A DNA stretch of 32,207 nt. Source: Bacteroidota bacterium. GTDB lineage: Bacteria; Bacteroidota; Bacteroidia; Chitinophagales; Chitinophagaceae. The notes under the pieces were generated by a model that made no database searches, had not been told where the DNA came from, and was given only the letters and a program-made list of their open reading frames with translations. The stretch's first letter is position 1; each line of letters opens with the position of its first letter. The stretch is from contig JAUZNZ010000044.1 of the NCBI GenBank assembly GCA_030706735.1, forward strand, positions 1 to 32,207, written 5' to 3'. Below, one piece after another: positions 7,263-14,523 of the stretch. The position numbers and the translations under genes were made by a program.

Positions 7263-8843
7263 ATGAAACCCATTCGTCTGCTTTATTTTCTGGCCCTGAT
7301 CAAGCTGATCGTTCCTTTCCTCATCCAGAGCCCTGTTTGGGGCCCGCACCGGGATGAGCTGCTGTACCTGGCCGAAGCACGGCACATGACCTGGGGCTAT
7401 ATGGAGGCGCCGCCGTTGCTCTCCGTCTTCGCCTGGCTGACGAACCTGCTGGGCGGCGCCATGTGGGCGATCAAGATTTGGCCTTCCCTGGTTGGCGCGA
7501 TGACGTATGTCCTTGTTGGCCGGCTGGTGCTTCACCTTGGGGGCCGTTGGTTCGCCCTGGTTCTGGCCTGGATGCCCTTCGTGACGGGCGCCTGGCTCCG
7601 GATGCACTTCCTGTTCCAGCCGAACTTCCTGGACATCTTCTGCTGGACGGCGATGGCTTATGGCCTGATCAGATTTCAGCAGACCGGGAGGTCAGTTCAT
7701 CTGTACGTTGCCGGCGTGAGCTTCGGCCTCGGCATGCTCGCCAAGTACACGATGGCCTTTTACGCCACCGGCCTGCTGGCCGGCCTCCTCCTCTCCCGGG
7801 ACAAAAAGATCCTCGCCAACCGTCATTTCTATTATGCCATCGGCCTGGGCTTGCTGCTCTTCCTGCCGAATCTCCTTTGGGAAGCCCGCCACGGCTTCCC
7901 GATAGTCTACCACATGAAGACCTTGCAAGATAATCAGCTGCAGTACCTGAGTGCGTGGACTTTCCTGAAGGACCAACTCTTATATAATGTGGCGACCCTG
8001 TTTACCTGGGTGACTGGTCTGATCTGGGCGGCGCGGACGAAACAATACCGCTTTGTAGCCTGGGCGTTCATCGTTACCCTCGCACTCCTGGTCATAGGCC
8101 ATGGGAAAAGTTATTACTCACAAGGGGCGTATCCGATCCTGTTTGCCATGGGTGCTCCCCGGTTAGAAGCCTGGGCAGATAAATGGTGGAAAATAGGAAT
8201 GCTTGCCTTCAGCCTGTTCATTGGTATCCTCCTGATCCCGCTCCTCCTGCCATTCAAAGGGCCGGCTCCCCTGGCCGATTACTACGTTCATCACCCCCTC
8301 GCCCGTAAAGTGGGCGCCCTGCGCTGGGAGGACCAGCAAGACCATTCATTGCCCCAGGACTTCGCGGATATGTTGTCGTGGGAGGAATTGACCCAAAAGG
8401 TGGCCCGGGCCTATGGCTCCCTGGATAGTACGGAAAAGGCTCACACCCTCCTGTTTTGCGACAATTACGGCGAAGCAGGGGCCTTGAATTATTATGGTCC
8501 GAAGTACCATCTGCCCCTGGCATACAGCGATAATGCCAGCTTCCTTTACTGGATGCCCCCGGACTACGACCAGTTCGATGTGCTGCTGCTCGTTACGGAC
8601 GATAAACAGGAAATGCAACACCGCTTCATCAAGGAATTCAAATCAGTCCCGGTGGTGGATAGCATCGCGAATCCCTACGCGCGTGAAGACGGCACGCTGA
8701 TCATCCTGCTGAAAGGATCCAGCGATGCCTTCCGGAAAGCATTTAGAATTAAGATCGATCTTGACAAGCTGAAGACCACCGCGCATGGAGCTGTCCAGGA
8801 GCTGAAATCCAACCCGCTGGACAAGGGCGGGTCGATGCATTGA
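7263..8843 (+). CDS. Membrane glycosyltransferase, GT39/ArnT-PMT-like
   Basis: 526 aa from the ATG at 7263. The N-terminus is a membrane helix followed by PHRDELLYLAEARHMTWGY and EAPPL, the first-loop signature of the GT39/ArnT/PMT superfamily, with D31-E32 as the likely catalytic acid pair. At least eight further hydrophobic helices follow up to about residue 345 (for example the stretch near AGLLLSRDKK and the one ending LLLPFKGP). A soluble C-terminal part (about 350-526) includes LLFCDNYGEAGALNYYG. Such enzymes transfer a sugar from a polyprenyl-phosphate carrier to lipid or protein on the outer face of the inner membrane. The gene is divergent from the polysaccharide trio, so both may serve the same envelope glycan. 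Its 3' end is 3 bp from the next, convergent gene. Confidence 0.88.
   Translation: MKPIRLLYFLALIKLIVPFLIQSPVWGPHRDELLYLAEARHMTWGYMEAPPLLSVFAWLTNLLGGAMWAIKIWPSLVGAMTYVLVGRLVLHLGGRWFALVLAWMPFVTGAWLRMHFLFQPNFLDIFCWTAMAYGLIRFQQTGRSVHLYVAGVSFGLGMLAKYTMAFYATGLLAGLLLSRDKKILANRHFYYAIGLGLLLFLPNLLWEARHGFPIVYHMKTLQDNQLQYLSAWTFLKDQLLYNVATLFTWVTGLIWAARTKQYRFVAWAFIVTLALLVIGHGKSYYSQGAYPILFAMGAPRLEAWADKWWKIGMLAFSLFIGILLIPLLLPFKGPAPLADYYVHHPLARKVGALRWEDQQDHSLPQDFADMLSWEELTQKVARAYGSLDSTEKAHTLLFCDNYGEAGALNYYGPKYHLPLAYSDNASFLYWMPPDYDQFDVLLLVTDDKQEMQHRFIKEFKSVPVVDSIANPYAREDGTLIILLKGSSDAFRKAFRIKIDLDKLKTTAHGAVQELKSNPLDKGGSMH
8812..8832 (+). terminator. Weak hairpin inside the end of the GT39 gene
   Basis: ACCCGC (8812-8817) pairs with GCGGGT (8827-8832) over a 9-nt loop, just before the stop codon. 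There is no T tract. It is listed only because the convergent genes leave 3 bp between them. Confidence 0.2.
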
Positions 8844-8846
8844 TTG

Positions 8847-9398
8847 TCAACCCTTCGAGTAGTGAAGCGCCACAGCTCCGGATTTGAGGCTATCCGACCC
8901 GCTTAGTTTTAGATTTAGATTCTCCGGCAGGCCGGTTCCTTCCAATAACCGTCTGCCTTCGCCGACAATGACCGGATGAATGACAAAACAAAATTCATCA
9001 ACCAGGCCAAGCGCGATCAGTTGCTCGGGGATGCTAACCCCCCCGGTTAAGATCTTTTTGCCCGTTCCCTGTTTCAGTTTAAGAACCTCATCGCCGAGGT
9101 TGCCATGGACAATTCTTGAATTTCCGTCAGCGCTTTTCAGTGATCGGGAAAAAACAATCTTGTCTATGGCGGTCAATGTTTGCGCAAATTTAGCTTCAGC
9201 CTTTGTGCTGGACGGGTCCTTTGCCACATTGGGCCAGTACGGGATCATCAATTCGTAGGTTTTACGTCCGTAAACGATCAGGTCGACGTCGCGCATGAGG
9301 TCCCCATGAAATTCCAGCATTTCTTCGCTGCCACCGAATTTGGTATGATCGCAGCAGCCATCAGCAGACAGGTTGATTGCGTAGATTAGATTCCTCAT
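8847..9398 (-). CDS. Dihydrofolate reductase family protein (RibD C-terminal-like), paralog 1
   Basis: 183 aa. The fold is the DHFR/RibD-C type: an N-terminal strand MRNLIYAINLSADGCCDHTK, VDLIVYGRKTYELM (cofactor-site helix), KIVFSRSL, GKKILTGGVSIPEQLIALGLVDEF and PVIVGEGRRLLEG. This family of small NADPH-dependent reductases is abundant in Bacteroidota; few members have a known substrate, and they are distinct from the FolA housekeeping enzyme. By eye it is very close to the third paralog (12638-13210; both share ADGCCDHTKF, GSEEML and KDPSSTKA) and less close to the second. Upstream at 9439-9446 is TAAATTTA, the box also seen before the other two copies. Confidence 0.88.
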   Translation of the reverse strand: MRNLIYAINLSADGCCDHTKFGGSEEMLEFHGDLMRDVDLIVYGRKTYELMIPYWPNVAKDPSSTKAEAKFAQTLTAIDKIVFSRSLKSADGNSRIVHGNLGDEVLKLKQGTGKKILTGGVSIPEQLIALGLVDEFCFVIHPVIVGEGRRLLEGTGLPENLNLKLSGSDSLKSGAVALHYSKG

Positions 9399-9470
9399 TT
9401 GATCGCTTTTTTGACGCGGTTCGGCGCCGCATTTTTATTAAATTTATGAATAAAGTGATCGTGTTTACCC

Positions 9471-10037
9471 TCACCTTCTCGAATAGTGTAGACCCACTAC
9501 GCCGCTCTTTAGCGGGGTTGCCTTTATCAGCTTAAGATTGGTCTTGCTTTTTATATTCTGATAGATGGGTTTGCCGCCGCCCAAAAGTACGGGATTCAGC
9601 GTAAGCTGGTATTCATCGATCAGATCCAGCTCCATAAAGGAATGCGCCAGGCCGGGGCTCCCAAATATGACGAGGTCTTTTCCCGGTTGTTGTTTTAGTT
9701 TATTTATTTCTTCCGCTATGTTATCATTAATGACTATCGTGTTGTTCCAATCTGCCTTTTTCATGGTTCTGGAAAACACAAATTTGGTGGCTTTATCTAC
9801 CCATTGGGCATGTGCCTTGCTACGTTCGTCTGCATTTGGATTTTCGAGCTCTTTGGGCCAGTAGCCTGCCATCAATTCATAGGTTACCCGTCCATATACG
9901 GGAGAGCCCACCGTGGCCACTATGGCATCGGCGTATTGCTGCAATTCACCGTCATAAGAAATCCAACCCAACCCGCTGCTGGCGTCTGATGCAAAACCAT
10001 CGAGCGAAACATGCATAAATAACACTAGTTTTCTCAT
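9471..10037 (-). CDS. Dihydrofolate reductase family protein (RibD C-terminal-like), paralog 2
   Basis: 188 aa. The order of motifs is the same as in paralog 1: MRKLVLFMHVSLDGFASD, SPVYGRVTYELMAGYWP, KFVFSRTM, GKDLVIFGSPGLAHSFMELDLIDEY and NPVLLGGGKP. LGWISYDGEL is the longer first-loop form typical of the YyaP/YwjB-like branch. It is a reductase of unknown substrate. A good ribosome-binding sequence (AAAGGAA, reverse complement of 10043-10049) precedes the ATG by five bases, which is unusual in this window. The gene is divergent from the AraC regulator at 10089 with only 51 bp between starts, so the regulator may control it. Confidence 0.88.
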   Translation of the reverse strand: MRKLVLFMHVSLDGFASDASSGLGWISYDGELQQYADAIVATVGSPVYGRVTYELMAGYWPKELENPNADERSKAHAQWVDKATKFVFSRTMKKADWNNTIVINDNIAEEINKLKQQPGKDLVIFGSPGLAHSFMELDLIDEYQLTLNPVLLGGGKPIYQNIKSKTNLKLIKATPLKSGVVGLHYSRR

Positions 10038-10067
10038 TTGATTTCCTTTATCTTTTCATTAAATTTA
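10037..10067. promoter_or_regulatory. Shared promoter region between reductase paralog 2 and the AraC gene
   Basis: On the plus strand TTTG (10037-10040), 19 bases and then TAAATTTA (10060-10067) fit the Bacteroidota form TTG-N19-21-TAnnTTTG except for the last base. They would give the AraC gene a leader of under 20 nt. TAAATTTA is palindromic, so the same box could also serve the minus-strand reductase gene. The -33 TTTG overlaps that gene's start codon. Confidence 0.4.
10043..10049 (-). promoter_or_regulatory. Shine-Dalgarno-like site of reductase paralog 2
   Basis: Minus-strand AAAGGAA ends five bases before the ATG at 10037. Most genes here lack such a site, and paralog 3 has the same one, which supports both starts. 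Confidence 0.5.
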
Positions 10068-10088
10068 AGAATAACTGACCAGAAATAC

Positions 10089-11042
10089 ATGGATGAGGTC
10101 TTACCAACATTTACTATGGAGGAACTTGTGGCCATGCCCAAAGGGGCATGGCGTGAGTTCAGTAGCCCAATGAATGACCGGTCCGGTCGCATGAAAATCG
10201 CCCTTACCGATGCGTTTTGTATTTGGGAGAGTACCATGGTAGCAGATGCCGATACGGCCCCCTGGACACACTACAATGATATAAGCTTCGTCGAAATGAA
10301 CTTCATTTTGGAGGGGCAGGTTTTACAGACCCATGAAGGACTGCTGGACCGGTACAACTATCGCAAAGGCCATCACAATATCCTGTTCAACCCTCACTCG
10401 ATGGAAACGAATCAATTGGTGGGCAGGGGGACGCATCGACTATTTTCGGTGTACGTTAGTCAGGAGAAGATGATGGAGCTTTTCGCCGGGTATCTGGATG
10501 AAATGGCCCCGTTCGCCGAAAAACTGGCTAAAGGGGAGCCGTTCGTGCTCCATGCCCCGGTGGATGGTCTGACTAATGAGTTAAGATATCTTTTCGACAG
10601 TTTCTGGGCGAGGACGCTGCCTGTACCTGTCGGACGCCTGTATTTCGAGTCAAGGGTCATGGAATTATTGGCCCATCAATGTCAGCTTTTACTGGAGGCG
10701 CCGGTACGCCAAGCGGCCCTTGGGAGGGCGGATCTGGAAAAAATATACCATGCCAGAGATATCGTCCTCGGGAATCTCTGCAACCCGCCCTCGCTCGCGG
10801 AGCTATCCAGGCAAGTGTGCCTGAACGAATTCAAGTTGAAAAAATATTTCAGGGACGTGTTTGGGGTAAGCGTGTTTGCGCTGGTTCAGGAAGAAAGGCT
10901 GAAACGGGCTAAACAGCTCCTCTTTGAGGGCGAGAAGAACATCTCTGCCATCGCTTACGAACTGGGGTATGCTCACCCCCAGCATTTTCAACGGGCGTTC
11001 AAGCAACGATTTGGCGTTGCGCCGGGTAGTTTATTGAAATAG
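10089..11042 (+). CDS. AraC-family transcriptional regulator
   Basis: 317 aa from the ATG at 10089; a TTG-started extension from 10038 lies in the promoter and is rejected. The C-terminal 100 residues are a classic AraC double helix-turn-helix: helix one around PPSLAELSRQVCLNEFKLKK, then FGVSVFALVQEERLKRAKQLL, and the second HTH NISAIAYELGYAHPQHFQRAFKQRFGVAP. The N-terminal about 200 residues form a ligand-binding/dimerisation region without a domain I can name. It is divergent from reductase paralog 2 and co-directional with the carboxylesterase 96 bp downstream, and may regulate either. The inducer is unknown. Confidence 0.92.
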   Translation: MDEVLPTFTMEELVAMPKGAWREFSSPMNDRSGRMKIALTDAFCIWESTMVADADTAPWTHYNDISFVEMNFILEGQVLQTHEGLLDRYNYRKGHHNILFNPHSMETNQLVGRGTHRLFSVYVSQEKMMELFAGYLDEMAPFAEKLAKGEPFVLHAPVDGLTNELRYLFDSFWARTLPVPVGRLYFESRVMELLAHQCQLLLEAPVRQAALGRADLEKIYHARDIVLGNLCNPPSLAELSRQVCLNEFKLKKYFRDVFGVSVFALVQEERLKRAKQLLFEGEKNISAIAYELGYAHPQHFQRAFKQRFGVAPGSLLK

Positions 11043-11138
11043 GAGGGTAACTTAACAGGCAAAGTGAATTCGATAGCTTTACGGAGAACTGTATGACATA
11101 AAAACGCCGTCCGACAACAATTAGACATATTGAATATT

Positions 11139-12677
11139 ATGAGACCTTTTATTTTTTTGCTCTCTATAACGGTTGGTGCCGGCGTTGCCAATGCACAACC
11201 TGCTCCGGTTAAGGTGAACGAAGGGAACCTGCAGGGGACCTTCGAAAACGGCCTTACTGTATATAAAGGTATTCCGTTTGCCGCGCCCCCTGTTGGTGAA
11301 TTGCGGTGGCGCCCCCCGCAGCCCGCCGCAAAATGGGATGGGGTGCGTCAGGCCAATAAATTTGCGCCAGAACCCATGCAAGGGGGAAATCCTGTTTCAG
11401 GAAAAAGTGAAGATTGCCTGTACCTGAACGTCTGGACGCCGGCTAAGTCGCCGAAGGACAAAACTCCAGTACTGGTTTGGATCTACGGCGGCGGCTTCAA
11501 TTTTGTCGGCACTGCTGAACCGACCTATAACGGCGAAAAGCTGGCGAAGAAGGGCGTTGTACTGGTAAGCATCGCCTATCGTGTGGGCCAGCTTGGATTT
11601 CTGGCGCACCCTGAATTGAGCGCCGAAAGCCCAAACCATGTTTCCGGAAACTATGGCCTGCTGGATATGATCGCAGCCCTTAAATGGATCAAAAAGAACA
11701 TCGCGGCTTTTGGAGGCGATCCGGGCAAGGTTACCATTTTCGGCGAGTCGGCAGGCGGTATCGCGGTTAGTATGTTATGCGCCAGCCCTCTCGCCAAAGG
11801 ATTGTTCGAAGGGGCCATCTCCGAAAGCGGTGGATCATTTGGCCCCACGCGTACCAGCACCTTTCCTGGTGAAAATATGAAAAGCCTGCATGATGCAGAA
11901 GCCGCCGGTGAAGCCTACGTTAAAGGCGGCGGATATTCGTCCATTGCCAGTTTGCGAAAGGTAGATGCTGATAAGCTTCCGGCCGTACGCGGACTTGCAT
12001 GGCCTATTGTTGACGGCTGGGTCATACCTGATGATCAATATACACTATACGAAGCGGGAAAATATAACGAAACACCCATACTGGTTGGCTACAACTCCGA
12101 TGAAGGCGCCAGTTTTTCACCACCGAAAACCCCGGAAGACTACATTGCCGCCGTAAATAAGCGCTATGAGAAGTTTGCTGATGAACTCATTGCGGCTTAC
12201 CCACCCGGCACAGGGACCGTAGCCAAGACCGCCCGTGATCTATCCCGCGATGCGGCATTCGGCTGGCACACCTGGAGCTGGGCGACCTTACAGGCAGATA
12301 GGGGCAAGTCGAAGGTTTTTTATTATTATTTTGATCAGCACCCTGAATATCCCGCAGGCTCGCCACGTGCGGGATATGGATCGACGCACGGACAGGAGGT
12401 CGCCTATGTATTCGGCGTGCTGGATCCCTCGAGTCCACAAACAGGCAAAACGGACCTGAATATTTCGGATGCGATGGGTACCTATTGGACAAACTTTGCC
12501 AAGTATGGCGACCCTAATGGCTCCGGAGAACCCAATTGGCCCCCATTCAGCGCTGATCACCCCGAGGTGATGTACTTTTCCCAAACTGCGCATGCCGGTC
12601 CTGTCCCAAGCGCTGAATCGCTAAAGGTATTGGATGCCTATTTCAAATGGAGGCGTTCTCCTGACGGCAAAAGGTAA
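11139..12677 (+). CDS. Secreted type B carboxylesterase
   Basis: 512 aa from the ATG at 11139; the residues after it are a signal peptide ending near AQ (about 20). The alpha/beta-hydrolase type B signatures are complete: YKGIPFAAPPVGELRW, EDCLYLNVWTP (91-101), the oxyanion loop WIYGGGF, GNYGLLDMIAALKWIKKNI, and the nucleophile elbow FGESAGG with S204. An acid residue in YNSDEGASF and the histidine in GSTHGQEVAYVFG complete the triad. It hydrolyses carboxylic esters outside the cytoplasm; the substrate is not predictable. Codon use fits the neighbours. The 3' end overlaps reductase paralog 3 by 40 bp on the opposite strand. The ending WRRSPDGKR looks normal for the family. Confidence 0.92.
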   Translation: MRPFIFLLSITVGAGVANAQPAPVKVNEGNLQGTFENGLTVYKGIPFAAPPVGELRWRPPQPAAKWDGVRQANKFAPEPMQGGNPVSGKSEDCLYLNVWTPAKSPKDKTPVLVWIYGGGFNFVGTAEPTYNGEKLAKKGVVLVSIAYRVGQLGFLAHPELSAESPNHVSGNYGLLDMIAALKWIKKNIAAFGGDPGKVTIFGESAGGIAVSMLCASPLAKGLFEGAISESGGSFGPTRTSTFPGENMKSLHDAEAAGEAYVKGGGYSSIASLRKVDADKLPAVRGLAWPIVDGWVIPDDQYTLYEAGKYNETPILVGYNSDEGASFSPPKTPEDYIAAVNKRYEKFADELIAAYPPGTGTVAKTARDLSRDAAFGWHTWSWATLQADRGKSKVFYYYFDQHPEYPAGSPRAGYGSTHGQEVAYVFGVLDPSSPQTGKTDLNISDAMGTYWTNFAKYGDPNGSGEPNWPPFSADHPEVMYFSQTAHAGPVPSAESLKVLDAYFKWRRSPDGKR

Positions 12678-13210
12678 TGAAGGGCCAAGGCTCCGGATTT
12701 AAATTTCTCCGAGCCGACCAGCTTTAGATTCAGGTTCTCCTGCAGGCGGGTGCTGTCCAATAATCGTCGGCCCTCCCCGACAAGGACAGGATGAATGAAA
12801 AAATGAAATTCATCGACCAGGCCCAGCGCCATTAATTGCTCAGGCACGCTTACCCCACCGGTCAAAATTCCTTTACCGGTACCTTGTTTTAGCTTGCGGA
12901 TTTCATCCTCAAGATTCGCGGCAATTCTTGTATTTGCTTCGGCGCTGTTCAATGACCGGGAAAAGACAACTTTGTCCAAGGCCGTCAGTGCTTCCGCAAA
13001 TTTAACATCCGCTTTCGTGCTGGATGGGTCTTTTGCCGCATCGGGCCAATAAGGGAACATCAATTCGTAGGTTTTACGTCCGTAGACGATCAGGTCAACC
13101 TTACTCATGAGATCCAAATGATAATCCAACATTTCTTCGCTGCCCCTGAATTTTGTATGGTCACAGCAGCCATCGGCGGATAGATTAATGGCGTAGACAA
13201 GATTTCTCAT
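12638..13210 (-). CDS. Dihydrofolate reductase family protein (RibD C-terminal-like), paralog 3
   Basis: 190 aa, closely related to paralog 1 through nearly its whole length (MRNLVYAINLSADGCCDHTK, VDLIVYGRKTYELMFPYWP, KGILTGGVSVPEQLMALGLVDEF, PVLVGEGRRLLDS). The difference is at the C-terminus: paralogs 1 and 2 end HYSKG and HYSRR, while this one reads HYLLPSGERLHLK and runs 40 bp into the esterase gene on the other strand. The original stop was probably lost, so the tail is an accident of the gene junction. It has the same Shine-Dalgarno-like AAAGGAA and TAAATTTA box as paralog 2. The function is a small NADPH-dependent reductase, substrate unknown. Confidence 0.87.
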   Translation of the reverse strand: MRNLVYAINLSADGCCDHTKFRGSEEMLDYHLDLMSKVDLIVYGRKTYELMFPYWPDAAKDPSSTKADVKFAEALTALDKVVFSRSLNSAEANTRIAANLEDEIRKLKQGTGKGILTGGVSVPEQLMALGLVDEFHFFIHPVLVGEGRRLLDSTRLQENLNLKLVGSEKFKSGALALHYLLPSGERLHLK

Positions 13211-13216
13211 ATTGAG

Positions 13217-13223
13217 TTCCTTT
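13217..13223 (-). promoter_or_regulatory. Shine-Dalgarno-like site of reductase paralog 3
   Basis: Minus-strand AAAGGAA six bases before the ATG at 13210, in a leader that aligns with that of paralog 2. Confidence 0.5.
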
Positions 13224-13233
13224 ACAATTTCGT

Positions 13234-13266
13234 TAAATTTAGCTAAAACGATATGCTTTCGGCAAA
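13234..13266 (-). promoter_or_regulatory. Promoter of reductase paralog 3
   Basis: On the minus strand TTTG (13263-13266) is followed by 21 bases and TAAATTTA (13234-13241). This is a good match to the Bacteroidota primary-sigma promoter except that the last base is A, not G. Transcription would start about 15-20 nt before the ATG. Confidence 0.5.
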
Positions 13267-13369
13267 AGTGGTGTCTTTTTCCAATCTCGCTGTATACAAA
13301 ACGGATTCGTTTGTACCATTTATCAAAAAGTGAAAATAGAAGAAAGCTAAGGAAGCATAAACAGGGACT

Positions 13370-13918
13370 TTAACGTTTTGACAGCCAGGAGGAAAGCAGC
13401 CTGGTTATGGCCGGCATAATCAGGTATGTCATTAAGCCCACAATGGCCAGAACACCAAACAGGCTTTTTAACAGCCCGGGAACTCCTAGAACAATGAACG
13501 CTCTCTGCAAAAAAGGCATCAAGGTATTAAGCAACAAAAAGATCACCGCGATGGTCACGGTCGCCATTTTCCACTTAAGGGGAGGCTGCTGGCCTGACTC
13601 TTTGGGCGGGAACCAGAATTCAAGTCCCGACAATTGCCGCTTATAGACGATGCCATCAAAAACATTTTCGCCTTTCCTTGTTTGCCATTTTCGTTGTTCC
13701 GATCGTTCCCAAGCCTCCAGATCATTCAGGCTTCTGAATGTGAAAATATTCAAGAACAGGTTCCCGGCTTCCACCGATCTGTATATTTCCTTGTCCAGGA
13801 AGCCTGTAAAGCTGCCGGCTATCGAGGCCGTTTCTTCCATCCAATGCAAACATTCCTGCTCGTAGCCCGGTTTACCATGTATTTTAAGAATAGTGGTAAC
13901 GGATGGTAGGTCGCTCAT
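13370..13918 (-). CDS. Antibiotic-biosynthesis-monooxygenase-like (ABM) protein with membrane tail
   Basis: 182 aa. Residues about 5-95 form an ABM/dimeric alpha-beta barrel domain (VTTILKIHGKPGYEQEC, NIFTFRSLNDLEAWERSEQR). A linker with EFWFPP leads to two hydrophobic helices (about 118-136 and 152-172) with the MPAITRLL ending. This arrangement matches the COG3224-type membrane-anchored ABM proteins, whose role is unknown; their soluble relatives degrade haem or oxidise quinoid compounds. Its start overlaps the stop of the gene at 13915-14478 by four bases (ATGA), so the two are co-translated and probably related in function. Confidence 0.87.
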   Translation of the reverse strand: MSDLPSVTTILKIHGKPGYEQECLHWMEETASIAGSFTGFLDKEIYRSVEAGNLFLNIFTFRSLNDLEAWERSEQRKWQTRKGENVFDGIVYKRQLSGLEFWFPPKESGQQPPLKWKMATVTIAVIFLLLNTLMPFLQRAFIVLGVPGLLKSLFGVLAIVGLMTYLIMPAITRLLSSWLSKR

Positions 13919-14478
13919 ATTTTTATGCTGAATTCGTTCACCCTTTTCAAAGGAACTTGCAATTCTTTTGCCCGTTTTTCCGGGCTGTCGGGGGCAGAAC
14001 CGTCCGCGGGTCGCCCACCATAATACAGCAGGCCTTCTTCTATTTTTACCAGGTCGTACTCTTTGTATTTTCCGATCACCATTCCCAAAAAACCTTCTTC
14101 AATGCCGGCATCAACGGTTTGGGATTGATCGGCTTTCCACTCTTTCAATTTGGAAGCGGGTGGACGGCTCTTATTTAACATTTCCACCATAGATTCGGAA
14201 TGTGGTGTAATAATGAACCTGGTGAAATCGAAATCGGCCTCATAGGCCCCGGGAACCTCTTTGGATTCATGCCCAAAATGATACGGTCCGATCACCGAGA
14301 GTGTCAGGTTCAATTGATCCCCTGTGTCATCAGTATAAAACACGAGGGTGCCGATGGCTTCCTTCTCCGTGTTATGAAAGAACCTTTTCAAATAATTTTT
14401 TCCACCCCAGGCGTTGGGGCGCGATTCCAGGCTAAGGCTTTCCCATTTCCCCAAAAATGATCCTTGCATTTTGTCCAT
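13915..14478 (-). CDS. Conserved hypothetical protein, possibly calycin/APCDD1-like
   Basis: 187 aa, no signal peptide or membrane segment. The pattern GKWESLSLESRP…YLKRFFHN, then TLVFYTDD, SVIGPYHFG, VPGAYEADFDFTRFIITP and MVEMLNKS is a chain of beta strands. It recalls the lipid-binding-barrel (calycin/APCDD1) type, where a G-x-W motif opens the barrel. That likeness is by eye and weak. The second half holds KYKEYDLVKIEEGLLYYGGRP. It lies 45 bp after the retropepsin gene and is ATGA-coupled to the ABM-membrane gene. I do not know its function; a small-ligand-binding partner of the ABM protein is one possibility. Confidence 0.65.
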   Translation of the reverse strand: MDKMQGSFLGKWESLSLESRPNAWGGKNYLKRFFHNTEKEAIGTLVFYTDDTGDQLNLTLSVIGPYHFGHESKEVPGAYEADFDFTRFIITPHSESMVEMLNKSRPPASKLKEWKADQSQTVDAGIEEGFLGMVIGKYKEYDLVKIEEGLLYYGGRPADGSAPDSPEKRAKELQVPLKRVNEFSIKI

Positions 14479-14523
14479 GGAGTATAGTTGAATGATGATT
14501 TATAAATGCGAAAGGAGGCAGGA

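Noticed and set aside
7218-7933. Long open frames on both strands inside the GT39 gene (7218-7607 minus, 7463-7933 plus)
   Set aside because: They are shadows of the GC-rich glycosyltransferase gene, rich in Pro, Arg and Gly, with no domain pattern.
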